From a virus, in the IMG/VR virus record IMGVR_UViG_3300020204_000264, positions 1-29,630 of that record: DNA of 29,630 nt; one strand, 5' to 3'. A model generated the notes under the pieces. That model made no database searches. It saw only the letters and a list, made by a program, of their open reading frames with translations, and was not told the origin of the DNA. The stretch's first letter is position 1; every line of letters starts with the position of its first letter. The position numbers and the translations under genes were made by a program. Shown piece after piece: positions 7,954-14,957 of the stretch.

Positions 7954-8041
7954 TTAATCTCAGTCACGAGAGCTTGTCCAACTATTATAAGATGAACTTC
8001 GCTCTCATGCAATACCACAAGTATTCGTTGACTGAGATTGA
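7944..8041 (+). promoter_or_regulatory. Candidate -1 programmed frameshift signal (slippery T run plus stem)
   Basis: The heptamer T TTT TTT in the gp26 frame (7944-7950) sits directly before the stop TAG, and tRNA slippage by -1 re-pairs perfectly. Five bases downstream begins a perfect 11-base inverted repeat, AATCTCAGTCA (7956-7966) with TGACTGAGATT (8029-8039), extendable by a U-G and an A-U pair. Inside it is a second stem, GAGAGC (7968-7973) with GCTCTC (8001-8006). Slippery site, short spacer and downstream structure are the three parts of a -1 frameshift element. The efficiency is unknown. Confidence 0.75.
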
Positions 8042-8129
8042 AGAGATGTTCCCATTTGAACGCGAGATCTATGTTGCTATGTTGATTAAGTATTTAGAAG
8101 AAGAAAAACAAAGACTAGAGAGTAGGTAA
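7950..8129 (+). CDS. 51: gp51-like C-terminal extension of gp26, reached by -1 frameshift
   Basis: This frame encodes about 59 residues, LVNLSHESLSNYYKMNFALM followed by HKYSLTEIEEMFPFEREIYV and an acidic/Lys helix. It resembles the short gp51-type hub-assembly proteins of T4-like marine phages, which are much shorter than T4 gp51 (249). There is no ATG, GTG or TTG before the conserved LVNLSHESL, and the first ATG is 16 codons further in. Translation by -1 slippage at the T run gives a 296-residue gp26-gp51 protein. The stop overlaps the tape-measure ATG (TAATG). An independent internal start at the later ATG is possible but would remove conserved residues. Confidence 0.75.
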   Translation, partial: LVNLSHESLSNYYKMNFALMQYHKYSLTEIEEMFPFEREIYVAMLIKYLEEEKQRLESR

Positions 8130-10060
8130 TGGCAAAAAGCGGATTAATTTTTAAATCTGAAGCAGAGTTTCAGAAAGAGTATCAACCTGAAAGGATGGGC
8201 GAAGGAGCTCTTAAACAGGTTATCCAACAGTTACGTTCGCATAACCTATCAGCTGAAGGTGTCAAGACGAAAACGCTTGCTGCAGAACCGATTATCAAAG
8301 ACTCTAAAGAAACTAAACTTAAAGAAGATTCTAATAAAAATACAGAATACTTGATAGATGAAAATAAAAGATTAAATAAAAACATAGAAAAGTTAACAAA
8401 AACTATCAGTGATACTTCTAAAGGAAAAGGTATTACTGGAGAAAAAGCTGAAAAGTTAGCAAAAGAGCAAGAGAAGGACTATCGCGGGATAGGACAACAG
8501 TTTAAAGAAAGACTTACAGGTAGAGCTGGTAATAAGTTTGATCCAAGCGGCATGGCTTGGAAGTTTGGATCAATCAGAGGTTTATTACATACTACTGGGT
8601 TGGTTAAAGCTGGAGGTGGAAGCTGGTTAGATAAAAAGCTAGACGTACGAGAAGAGCGTTTGAGAACTGCTCATGAGATGACTAAAGCAAACTCTACTAT
8701 GAAAAACCTAAAGCAGTTTAAGACAGATGCTGCTGTAGAAGACTATTACGCTGAAAGAGGTAAAAAGGTACAAGAAGCTAAAGCTAACCTTCAAACAGAA
8801 CAATACAAGATAGACACAGCTCAAGGATTAATGTCAGAAGAAGAGTATGCTAGGACTACTGGTGGTCGAAAGAATATAGAAGCCCGAGATAAAGCCGCAC
8901 AAGCGCTAATTGATATTGATCCTACAAAACAAGGTGAGAAAAAGGGAGCAATTAAATCTGCTAAAGAAGATGTCTCACAAGATGAACTAAATGTATCGCA
9001 AGAAGAGAGTGATACATTAAAAGCATTAACAGCTTCTACAGAACCACTCAATGAACTGATAACCATCACTAAGATAGAGAATGAACGTAAGGCTAAAGCC
9101 GACTCTGACATGTTAGTTGCTTTAAACAACGTTGCTGCGTCGGCAGGTCAAGGCGGATCTTTAGGAGGACTAGCTAGTGTTGCAACCGATCTTATCGGCA
9201 GAAAAGGTGCTATTGGAGCTGCTAAAAAGGGAGCTGGATACCTATCAAAAGTAGGTGGTGCTGGTAAGCTCATGAAAGGTGTCGGCATAGGTGCAGTTGG
9301 AGCTGCAGTTGGTGAAGGTATGCAATGGGGTGGTGATAAGCTTAAAGAAGCAGGATACGAAAAGACTGGTAAAGCTGTAGGAACTGGTGGTACAGCAGTT
9401 AAGTATGCTGGTTATGGAGCTATGATCGGTTCTGTTATTCCTGGTGTTGGTACTGCTATCGGTGCGGGTATCGGTGGTGCTATAGGTTTAGGTAAAGGCA
9501 TCTATGATAACTATTACAAAGGTGCTCCAAAGGCTACATCAAATAAAGAAACACACAGCTTACGCATGGATACTAGTGATCCTAACAATATAAGATACCT
9601 CGTAGATGATAAAGAGATCAGTGCTGATGAATACATGAGGTTGCAAAACATTGAAGACTTACGCGATCAAGCTAAAGCCATAACTGCAGCATCAAATAAA
9701 GCTGATCAAGTTTCAGCACGATCTGCAGATAACGCTGAAGATGAAGGCGCAGTAACTGATACACAAGCTATGAAATCGAAGTATTATAAACCAGCAAGTA
9801 AATCTCAAATTTCAAAAGACATTGCAATAGATAAAGCTAAGATGCAGATTTATGCTGATCGTCAAAAAGCGGCGGAAGTTTCAGCACGATCAGCAGATAA
9901 CGCAACATCTAAGTTACCATCTAATGCAGCTCCATCAAATACTATCGTTAATGCTCCAACTAATATTAGTAAGTCATCAACAAATAATTCTATTAAAGTA
10001 CCTATAAGAGATCAAGACCATTCTGTTAGGTCTTACTATAACTCTAGGTATGCTACATAA
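8129..10060 (+). CDS. 29: Tail tape-measure/hub protein, T4 gp29-like
   Basis: 643 residues (T4 gp29 has 590). The first ~300 residues are charged and largely helical, with coiled-coil stretches (ENKRLNKNIEKLTKTISDTS and the KANLQTEQYKID region). Residues ~340-470 form a Gly/Ala-rich hydrophobic block (GVGIGAVGAAVGEGM, GAMIGSVIPGVGTAIGAGIG) that looks able to enter a membrane, as in many tape measures. The C-terminal quarter is polar and contains two copies of VSARSADNA. It directly follows the frameshifted gp26/gp51 pair, the standard place for a tape measure, and its ATG overlaps the gp51 stop. Direct sequence similarity to T4 gp29 is not obvious by eye, so the call rests mainly on composition, length and context. 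Confidence 0.7.
   Translation: MAKSGLIFKSEAEFQKEYQPERMGEGALKQVIQQLRSHNLSAEGVKTKTLAAEPIIKDSKETKLKEDSNKNTEYLIDENKRLNKNIEKLTKTISDTSKGKGITGEKAEKLAKEQEKDYRGIGQQFKERLTGRAGNKFDPSGMAWKFGSIRGLLHTTGLVKAGGGSWLDKKLDVREERLRTAHEMTKANSTMKNLKQFKTDAAVEDYYAERGKKVQEAKANLQTEQYKIDTAQGLMSEEEYARTTGGRKNIEARDKAAQALIDIDPTKQGEKKGAIKSAKEDVSQDELNVSQEESDTLKALTASTEPLNELITITKIENERKAKADSDMLVALNNVAASAGQGGSLGGLASVATDLIGRKGAIGAAKKGAGYLSKVGGAGKLMKGVGIGAVGAAVGEGMQWGGDKLKEAGYEKTGKAVGTGGTAVKYAGYGAMIGSVIPGVGTAIGAGIGGAIGLGKGIYDNYYKGAPKATSNKETHSLRMDTSDPNNIRYLVDDKEISADEYMRLQNIEDLRDQAKAITAASNKADQVSARSADNAEDEGAVTDTQAMKSKYYKPASKSQISKDIAIDKAKMQIYADRQKAAEVSARSADNATSKLPSNAAPSNTIVNAPTNISKSSTNNSIKVPIRDQDHSVRSYYNSRYAT
9710..9903 (+). repeat. 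Pair of 26-base direct repeats in the tape-measure gene
   Basis: The repeats are at 9710-9735 and 9878-9903 and differ by one base. They encode VSARSADNA twice, about 56 codons apart, in the C-terminal region. They look like a small internal duplication or a repeated binding motif. Confidence 0.85.
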
Positions 10061-10084
10061 AAAAGGGACCTTTCGGTCCCTTTT
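10061..10084. terminator. Bidirectional intrinsic terminator
   Basis: AAAAGGGACC, loop TTTC, GGTCCCTTTT: a perfect 10-base inverted repeat with A/T tails on both sides, placed between the convergent tape-measure (plus) and gp32 (minus) genes. It can stop transcription in both directions. Confidence 0.92.
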
Positions 10085-10096
10085 CTACATCTACTC

Positions 10097-11023
10097 TTAG
10101 TTTTCGTTAGCGATACTTGCAAAGAAACCCATCATGTCTTCATCCTCATCATTGATCTCTGGCGCTTTAGATACTGGAGCTGGTGCCGCAGTAAATGTTG
10201 GTTCAGCTTTGGCAGTGAATGATGGTGGTGGTGCAGATGGTAATGGATCATTACTCATTGACTCTGCCGTAGGTACAGCAACTCCACCACTTAACACTGA
10301 ATCTAACTTAGCTTTAAGTTCGTCATAAGACTTAAACTGTTTAGTGTTGTTAGGATCAATGAACTCAGCTAGCTTAACTTGTTGATTTACGATAGCTAAG
10401 ATCGCTTCATCAGTTGGAGCCACTGGTGTTTGCTCCGCGAACACTGATTGGTCATAGTTAGGATAACCTTCGACCGTACGCATACGGATCTTGAAGTTTG
10501 CACCTTCCCATAAGTCAAACACATTCACTGGTTTTTCATCCTCAAATGTAGGTTGTGCTTTGTTCATGATCATGTCAAAGATCTTCTTACCATACTTGAA
10601 CAGCACTACTTTGCCATTATTTTCTGGATGTACTGGATCTGATACGACCACAATGTTTGAGATGAATGTTAAGCGACGCTTTTGATCACGTGCGATCTCT
10701 TTATTTGCATCAGAACCTGAGTTCCAAAGTGTGGTGTTGAGTTCACCAACTGGATCTGGTTTTCCAACAGTGGTCAATGAGTTTTCAATGTACCATTTAC
10801 CTGTTGGACCTTTGAAGCCATGAGAGAATACTTTAACCCATGGTAGTTCATCACCTTCGACTCTTGGTAAGAAACGAATCACTGCAGTTGCATTACCTGC
10901 TTTGTCACGCTCTAGTTTCCAAAAGCGATTGTCTTCATAGTTCTTATTGTTATCTGATTCGAATGCAGATGAGATCTTGCTGAAGTCTTGATTGCGCGAA
11001 GCGCGGAGTGTATTAATGTCCAT
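10097..11023 (-). CDS. 32: Single-stranded DNA-binding protein, T4 gp32-like
   Basis: 308 residues (T4 gp32 301). The order is a basic N-terminal LAST-like segment (TLRASRNQDFSKISSAF), a DNA-binding core with FWKLERDKAGNATAVIRFLP, GKWYIENSLTT, FISNIVVVSDPVHPENNGK and FKYGKKIFDMI, then a Pro/Ala-rich linker and an acidic C-terminal tail (EINDEDEDMMGFFASIANEN) for partner binding. It coats ssDNA during replication and recombination and recruits gp59. Unlike T4 gp32, the protein has no cysteine at all, so the T4 zinc site cannot form. AAGGA precedes the ATG. The gene follows gp59 and gp33, the same order as in T4. Confidence 0.95.
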   Translation of the reverse strand: MDINTLRASRNQDFSKISSAFESDNNKNYEDNRFWKLERDKAGNATAVIRFLPRVEGDELPWVKVFSHGFKGPTGKWYIENSLTTVGKPDPVGELNTTLWNSGSDANKEIARDQKRRLTFISNIVVVSDPVHPENNGKVVLFKYGKKIFDMIMNKAQPTFEDEKPVNVFDLWEGANFKIRMRTVEGYPNYDQSVFAEQTPVAPTDEAILAIVNQQVKLAEFIDPNNTKQFKSYDELKAKLDSVLSGGVAVPTAESMSNDPLPSAPPPSFTAKAEPTFTAAPAPVSKAPEINDEDEDMMGFFASIANEN

Positions 11024-11070
11024 CGTATTTTCCTTTGTATGTTAATATTGCGTAGTATAGAGTATAACTT

Positions 11071-11706
11071 CTACTCATCTTTATTTATCATGCCCATGTT
11101 GTTATTTTCGATAAATTCTTTAAAGATCTTATTGATCTTTTCTTTGTTCTGGATCTTGATAAATCCAGCCATCTTGTATATGATCCTCAGCTCGTTGCCT
11201 AGTAATAAGTCGATATGATCATTATTACATAGTTCTGCCACAGGTGTACCCATGGTAGATAATATCGATAGTGTCTGAGGGTGTATTCGTTTTCCAAGAT
11301 ATAGTTTAATTATAACAGGAAAGTCATTTAATGTACAATTAAAAAGCTCAGATAATTTGTATCCGTTCTTTTCTGCTTCTAGTGTCAGTTCATTGAGGTC
11401 ATCCTCAAATACCTTTGACAGGCTTTCCTTAACCTTGATCCATTCCCTATAATGATCGTCTGCTTGCTCTAACTCGTATATGAAGTTAGGGTTATTGTAG
11501 ACGAACTGTGCTACTATGAACTGTATGAGTTCTTTGTCGGCATTAAACTTACAACCAAGCTTTTCAAACAGGTGTCTATCATTACGAGCATTAAACGACT
11601 CGTACGATCCTTTAACATGGCCTTTGTTCTCAAATACATTAAACTTATCTGTTGTAAAATGGAGCTTTAAGGCAAGGTAATAACGATATGCCTTAAATCC
11701 ATTCAT
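11071..11706 (-). CDS. 59: Replicative helicase loader, T4 gp59-like
   Basis: 211 residues (T4 gp59 217). MNGFKAYRYYLALKLHFTTD at the N-terminus and the pattern NARNDRHLFEKLG followed by FIVAQFVYNNPNFIYEL are characteristic of gp59, which places the gp41 helicase on gp32-covered forked DNA. The C-terminal helical domain (LRIIYKMAGFIKIQNKEKIN) is also recognisable. The ATG overlaps the gp33 stop, and the next gene is gp32, matching the T4 order 33-59-32. The gene's end contains a GATAAATA late-promoter sequence that could serve gp32. Confidence 0.93.
   Translation of the reverse strand: MNGFKAYRYYLALKLHFTTDKFNVFENKGHVKGSYESFNARNDRHLFEKLGCKFNADKELIQFIVAQFVYNNPNFIYELEQADDHYREWIKVKESLSKVFEDDLNELTLEAEKNGYKLSELFNCTLNDFPVIIKLYLGKRIHPQTLSILSTMGTPVAELCNNDHIDLLLGNELRIIYKMAGFIKIQNKEKINKIFKEFIENNNMGMINKDE
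11082..11089 (-). promoter_or_regulatory. Possible T4-type late promoter upstream of gp32
   Basis: GATAAATA on the minus strand inside the last codons of gp59, about 58 bases before the gp32 ATG. It would give a leader of about 50 bases with AAGGA. It lies in coding sequence, so chance occurrence is possible. Confidence 0.45.
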
Positions 11707-11933
11707 ATGTCTAGCTTACCCTTCTTTGGCAAGTAGTTAAGTTCTATCAAGTTGTTTTCTATCTTTTGCTTGAGGTTTTTATTGATCATACCTGAGATGT
11801 CCTCAGGATCTATAAAGTTTTGTTCACAGTACAATAATATTGCGTCCATATGGGATATCCGCTTTTCGGCTACGATGGATTCAATGAATAATGAAAACTC
11901 ATTGGTGTTCTTAAACATCTTACCTTCCATCAT
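11703..11933 (-). CDS. 33: Late-transcription coactivator, T4 gp33-like
   Basis: 76 residues (T4 gp33 112). The pattern ISHMDAILLYCEQNFIDPED, then MINKNLKQKIENNLIELNYL with the C-terminal basic/hydrophobic KKGKLDI, matches gp33 of T4-like phages. gp33 binds the RNA polymerase flap and connects it to the gp45 clamp, which activates late promoters such as the TATAAATA sites in this window. The start is the first of two ATGs and overlaps the upstream stop; the second ATG or Met6 could also be used. Its position directly before gp59-gp32 agrees with T4. Confidence 0.88.
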   Translation of the reverse strand: MMEGKMFKNTNEFSLFIESIVAEKRISHMDAILLYCEQNFIDPEDISGMINKNLKQKIENNLIELNYLPKKGKLDI

Positions 11934-12187
11934 AGCATACTTATATAATGATTAGTTAACTTAAGGCTATGCTTAATATTCTCATAAGCTTTGTACTGGT
12001 CGTTATATGCTTTCCAAACTGGATCTGATTTATTAGCAGAGTTCATCTGCTCAGAGAATAGTTCTAAGTACTCGTCAAAGAATATGTCTACTTCTTTTAA
12101 GTTCTTTTCTAGTTCACCTTTGACTCTTATTAGTTCTTGCTTGTTGCCTGTTTGATAACTGTGATTGATATGTTGTGCCACGTTCAT
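11930..12187 (-). CDS. Small conserved phage protein at the head of the 33-59-32 operon
   Basis: 85 residues, charged and almost entirely helical (GNKQELIRVKGELEKNLKEV, then FFDEYLELFSEQ). There are no cysteines, membrane segments or known motif. AAGGA stands upstream of the ATG, with a clear promoter (TGTACA, 17 bases, TATAAT) further up. The stop overlaps the gp33 start. In T4 another small DNA-binding protein gene lies in this neighbourhood, but the better DsbA match in this window is at 19884-20135, so I leave this one without a function. Confidence 0.75.
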   Translation of the reverse strand: MNVAQHINHSYQTGNKQELIRVKGELEKNLKEVDIFFDEYLELFSEQMNSANKSDPVWKAYNDQYKAYENIKHSLKLTNHYISML

Positions 12188-12212
12188 TTCATTTTCCTTG
12201 ATTTAAAATTAT

Positions 12213-12241
12213 ATTATATCATAATAAACATTTAATGTACA
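12213..12241 (-). promoter_or_regulatory. Promoter of the 85-aa/gp33/gp59/gp32 operon
   Basis: -35 TGTACA (12236-12241), 17-base spacer beginning TTAA, -10 TATAAT (12213-12218). The leader is about 20 bases and contains AAGGA. Same class as seven other minus-strand promoters here. Confidence 0.8.
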
Positions 12242-12244
12242 CAA

Positions 12245-12922
12245 CTAATCGATAGCTTCACCGTCTTCTACTTTTAACTTAATTCGAGTTTTCTTTGGCT
12301 TCGGCTGGTCTACGACCTCCTTATTATCTTGTTTCTTCTTCATCATTTCTACAGCAGCAAAACGTTTCTTCAAACGCGGCTTGATCTCTTCTGCATTATA
12401 CCATAGCTCTATACCGTTAAGGACTTTCTTAAGTTCGTCAGGAGTTAAGAACCCTTCGTAAGCATCCTTCATGAGATTCTCACACTGCTTGACAGTAAAG
12501 TCTGTATGTGCCTTGACTGTTGGGGTGTTACCAGATGAGCCGAATGAGGCTGTATGAACCATCATGTAGGCTGTATCGTAAACGTGTACAGCATGACAGT
12601 ACATAGCTATAATAGAGGCCGCAGAATGACATGCACCCATGATGAACGCTGTGACTTCTGCTTCACTTGATAGGATACCAGAAACTATGGCTGCGGCTGT
12701 ATCAAGGTGACCACCCGGCGAGTTGATATAAAGATGGATCTTATCGTTTGGACCAGCATTGACTAGCACAGAGATAAGTTCTCTATACTTACTTGGTTCC
12801 TCGATCTCTGCATCTAAGAATACTTCATGCACACATGTTGTAGATGTTATCGTATTGATATGTACATTATTAATTAGTCCACTTAATAAATTAGGGACGT
12901 TTTCATTTGCCAATTTAGTCAT
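12245..12922 (-). CDS. ClpP-like serine protease (S14 family)
   Basis: 225 residues from the ATG at 12922, two bases after the previous stop; a longer frame to 12985 would overlap the SleB-like gene and add non-family sequence. The ClpP core is visible: LYINSPGGHLDTAAAI (oxyanion-loop region), the nucleophile Ser near residue 100 in IMGACHSAASI, and His near residue 123 in YMMVHTAS. The Asp is less certain, since ELWYNAEEI replaces the usual motif. The C-terminus is Lys-rich. In T4-like phages of this type, ClpP-like proteases are common and may process prohead or host proteins. No ATPase partner is in the window, so whether it works with host ClpX/ClpA is open. Confidence 0.88.
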   Translation of the reverse strand: MTKLANENVPNLLSGLINNVHINTITSTTCVHEVFLDAEIEEPSKYRELISVLVNAGPNDKIHLYINSPGGHLDTAAAIVSGILSSEAEVTAFIMGACHSAASIIAMYCHAVHVYDTAYMMVHTASFGSSGNTPTVKAHTDFTVKQCENLMKDAYEGFLTPDELKKVLNGIELWYNAEEIKPRLKKRFAAVEMMKKKQDNKEVVDQPKPKKTRIKLKVEDGEAID

Positions 12923-12924
12923 TA

Positions 12925-13452
12925 TTAAATCTTTCTGTAAAAAATATGATTCCCAATAACAGCTGTTACTGTTACGTTTTTCCATTCAGGTTTAACAGCT
13001 TTTGTATGAAAAAACAATGCACCTTTTGTTAAGTCGTACATCTCTCTATAGTTTAAGTACGTATGTAGAGCTATCTGTCTAGCATCTTCAAACGCTTGTT
13101 TCTCGTGTTTAGTGTATCTATATGATTGTGCTTTGATCCTTTTATAATCATCACAGTACCAACTAAACTGGCATACTTCCTCAAACTTTTGAGTCATGGT
13201 AGCACATATAGATCTTGGATAATTTCCAGAATATACGCGGTTTAGTGTGACTAGTGCTACTGCTACCTTACCTTGTTTAGGTTCGTATCCAGCTTCATAA
13301 TAGATATTTTGTGCTAGACATTCTACTTGTTGTTTTTCCACCTTAGTTAATTTTTTAGGTGGTTCTATCTTTTGTCGTGTTTGTTCTGTATGTGCAATTG
13401 TAAAATTACACAGGTAACACAATGCCAAAATGACAGCAAAAGTTCTCTTCAT
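12925..13452 (-). CDS. Exported cell-wall hydrolase, SleB/Hydrolase_2 family
   Basis: 175 residues. Residues 1-20 form a signal peptide (MKRTFAVILALCYLCNFTIA). The domain that follows has ECLAQNIYYEAGYEPKQGKV, ALVTLNRVYSGNYP and EVCQFSWYCDD, the pattern of SleB-type lytic transglycosylase/amidase domains, with the Glu of YYEA the likely catalytic residue. It would act on peptidoglycan in the periplasm. AAGGAG precedes the ATG and a TTTACT/TATAAT promoter lies upstream. Since the GH19 endolysin appears to be the main lysin, this exported enzyme may help weaken the wall early or assist DNA entry or superinfection control; these roles are guesses. Confidence 0.85.
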   Translation of the reverse strand: MKRTFAVILALCYLCNFTIAHTEQTRQKIEPPKKLTKVEKQQVECLAQNIYYEAGYEPKQGKVAVALVTLNRVYSGNYPRSICATMTQKFEEVCQFSWYCDDYKRIKAQSYRYTKHEKQAFEDARQIALHTYLNYREMYDLTKGALFFHTKAVKPEWKNVTVTAVIGNHIFYRKI

Positions 13453-13487
13453 GGGGATATTCTCCTTGCGATTCGTTACTTGATTAT

Positions 13488-13516
13488 ATTATACTCTAGT
13501 TGCTAATTAAAGTAAA
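13488..13516 (-). promoter_or_regulatory. Promoter upstream of the SleB-like gene
   Basis: -35 TTTACT (13511-13516), 17-base spacer starting TTAATTA, -10 TATAAT (13488-13493). The leader is about 30 bases and contains AAGGAG. The -35 overlaps the last codons of the RecB-like gene. Confidence 0.78.
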
Positions 13517-14157
13517 TTTAATTTTTTGAAAGATTGACGGATGTCAATTAACTGGCGAATGAAGCTGCTACGCTTCCCTTGAAATACTTGTGTTTTGTCA
13601 TGGTCTACTCCTATTAAAATAGTTATATTAGGAACTGCGATACCTGTTAGTTCCTCAAACATAACTGAATAAGCTGTGGCCTGTAAAAAGTAATGCTGTA
13701 TACTATTTATATCCTTTGGTTTTCCAGAAGTCTTAAAATCGATGATGTTCGGTATACCGTCATAATCACCTATACAGTCAACAGTGCCTGCAACTTGTAG
13801 TTTATCGGAATATAGTTTGCTCTCCAGAGCGTGTATATTATCTATCTTATCTACATACGGTATCATTGACTTCCACATCTCATGATCAGTGAGTGAAGGG
13901 TCTACAGTGTTACCTTTTAGAAACTCTTCGCATAACGTATGTATACGTGTACCTCTGCTTGATGCTTTTGTAGAGATACGTGTTGCTGCTTCATGTCCTA
14001 CCCTATTACGCCATTCAGCGATATATGATTGAGTAAGCATGCCCGTCACCCTCGTTATTGATGGATACCTTTTACCGTCTGGTGTATTGTACGTTCTACC
14101 GTCTGGACCATCAACCCGTTCAAGCTTCGGGAAATCATGATATATAAAGTTCTTCAA
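13507..14157 (-). CDS. RecB/Cas4-like PD-(D/E)XK nuclease
   Basis: 216 residues. The nuclease core is visible in order: SRGTRIHTLCEEF (helix with conserved His), ALESKLYSD (Glu), AGTVDCIGDYDG (motif II Asp), IIDFKTSGKP (motif III D-x-K) and QHYFLQATAYSVMFEEL (the QxxxY helix typical of the RecB/Cas4 group). Such proteins are frequent in T4-like aquatic phages and are taken to act as exonucleases in recombination or host-DNA breakdown. The gene follows the Lys-rich membrane-protein gene without a gap. No cysteine iron-sulphur cluster motif is visible, unlike Cas4. Confidence 0.85.
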   Translation of the reverse strand: MKNFIYHDFPKLERVDGPDGRTYNTPDGKRYPSITRVTGMLTQSYIAEWRNRVGHEAATRISTKASSRGTRIHTLCEEFLKGNTVDPSLTDHEMWKSMIPYVDKIDNIHALESKLYSDKLQVAGTVDCIGDYDGIPNIIDFKTSGKPKDINSIQHYFLQATAYSVMFEELTGIAVPNITILIGVDHDKTQVFQGKRSSFIRQLIDIRQSFKKLNLL

Positions 14158-14415
14158 TTATTTTTTATATTTTTTCTTAAGCGTTGGCTTTTTACGATTA
14201 GGATCTTTTTTTGGTTCTGCTGGTTTTGCTGCAGCTTTATCTACCTTCTTAACAGGTTCCGTTTTCTTCACTGGTGCGGCTGGTTTTTTTGCTTGTTCTA
14301 CCGCTGCAGCAACATTGATTATAGTTTGACCCGCTGCTAATATATACATCGAATAACTAATAAGAGCAAAAAAAGTAGCTATAATTATTAAATCATTTTT
14401 ATAGTTCTTTAACAT
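14158..14415 (-). CDS. Small membrane protein with Lys/Pro/Ala-rich tail
   Basis: 85 residues from the ATG at 14415, chosen because AAGGA lies just upstream; an in-frame ATG at 14430 would also be possible. Residues ~9-32 (DLIIIATFFALISYSMYILA) form one membrane helix. The remaining ~45 residues are almost only Lys, Pro and Ala (KKPAAPVKKTEPVKKVDKAA and similar), strongly basic. The start overlaps the end of the preceding glycosyltransferase-like gene. I do not recognise a family. A TonB-like proline-rich periplasmic arm, a nucleic-acid-binding membrane anchor, or a lysis accessory protein are all possible. Confidence 0.65.
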   Translation of the reverse strand: MLKNYKNDLIIIATFFALISYSMYILAAGQTIINVAAAVEQAKKPAAPVKKTEPVKKVDKAAAKPAEPKKDPNRKKPTLKKKYKK

Positions 14416-14926
14416 TTTCGTTCCTTTCAATGAAATTAAACTTTACTTCTGGATGATCTTTAATCATCTTATTAAAATTAGTTCTCCAATCTGGAGACAT
14501 GTTCATACCGTCTGAACTTAAGAAGTTTCTTGTATAACTCTTACTAGCAGTGTTACTGCGTATGTCATTAGTGATAAACGCGTCTGCTCCGTATATATCT
14601 ATGTCTTTGTAACCAAGCTCTACTGCCTTCAAGCATGCTATGTTTCCGCTTGATAGACCTCTACGGGTCTTTTGTATTATACCTACAACATCAAATAATG
14701 TTGCAGCTCCAACTTCTTTAACGTAATCCACTACATTTTGACTAAAGTATACTTTACAATCTATGAGTGATATATTTCTGATCAATACCTTAACAAGCTG
14801 TGGATCGAGTATCACAGTACAGTCAACCTTTGTCCAAGGGATATTGCATCCTATGCGGTATGCATATTCTTTATTGGGATCATAGGCTGACCGACTGGGA
14901 CCGTTACATAGTACTGCTACCTTCAT
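14399..14926 (-). CDS. Glycosyltransferase-like protein (GT29/DUF115-type Rossmann fold)
   Basis: 175 residues. The N-terminal MKVAVLCNGPSRS (strand plus Gly-rich loop), LSSGNIACLKAVELGYKDID and IYGADAF resemble the small phage proteins of the sialyltransferase/MptE-like group, which bind a nucleotide substrate with such loops. The C-terminal part is short (DWRTNFNKMIKDHPEVKFNF). A role in modifying surface sugars or phage DNA is possible but not shown. The upstream promoter is odd: its -10 TATAAT overlaps the ATG, so full-length translation may depend on read-through from the endolysin operon. Confidence 0.6.
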   Translation of the reverse strand: MKVAVLCNGPSRSAYDPNKEYAYRIGCNIPWTKVDCTVILDPQLVKVLIRNISLIDCKVYFSQNVVDYVKEVGAATLFDVVGIIQKTRRGLSSGNIACLKAVELGYKDIDIYGADAFITNDIRSNTASKSYTRNFLSSDGMNMSPDWRTNFNKMIKDHPEVKFNFIERNENVKEL

Positions 14927-14953
14927 TATATATCAAGGTCTAATTAAAGTACA
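14925..14953 (-). promoter_or_regulatory. Promoter whose -10 overlaps a start codon
   Basis: -35 TGTACT (14948-14953), 17-base spacer beginning TTAATTA, -10 TATAAT (14925-14930). The last two bases of the -10 are the first two of the ATG at 14926. A normal start would fall inside the gene. Confidence 0.6.
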
Positions 14954-14957
14954 ATGA

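Noticed and set aside
11930-12187. DsbA for the 85-residue protein
   Set aside because: The DsbA-like helical pattern fits 19884-20135 much better.
12923-12985. Earlier start of the ClpP-like gene
   Set aside because: It would overlap the SleB-like gene by 60 bases and adds sequence unlike ClpP.
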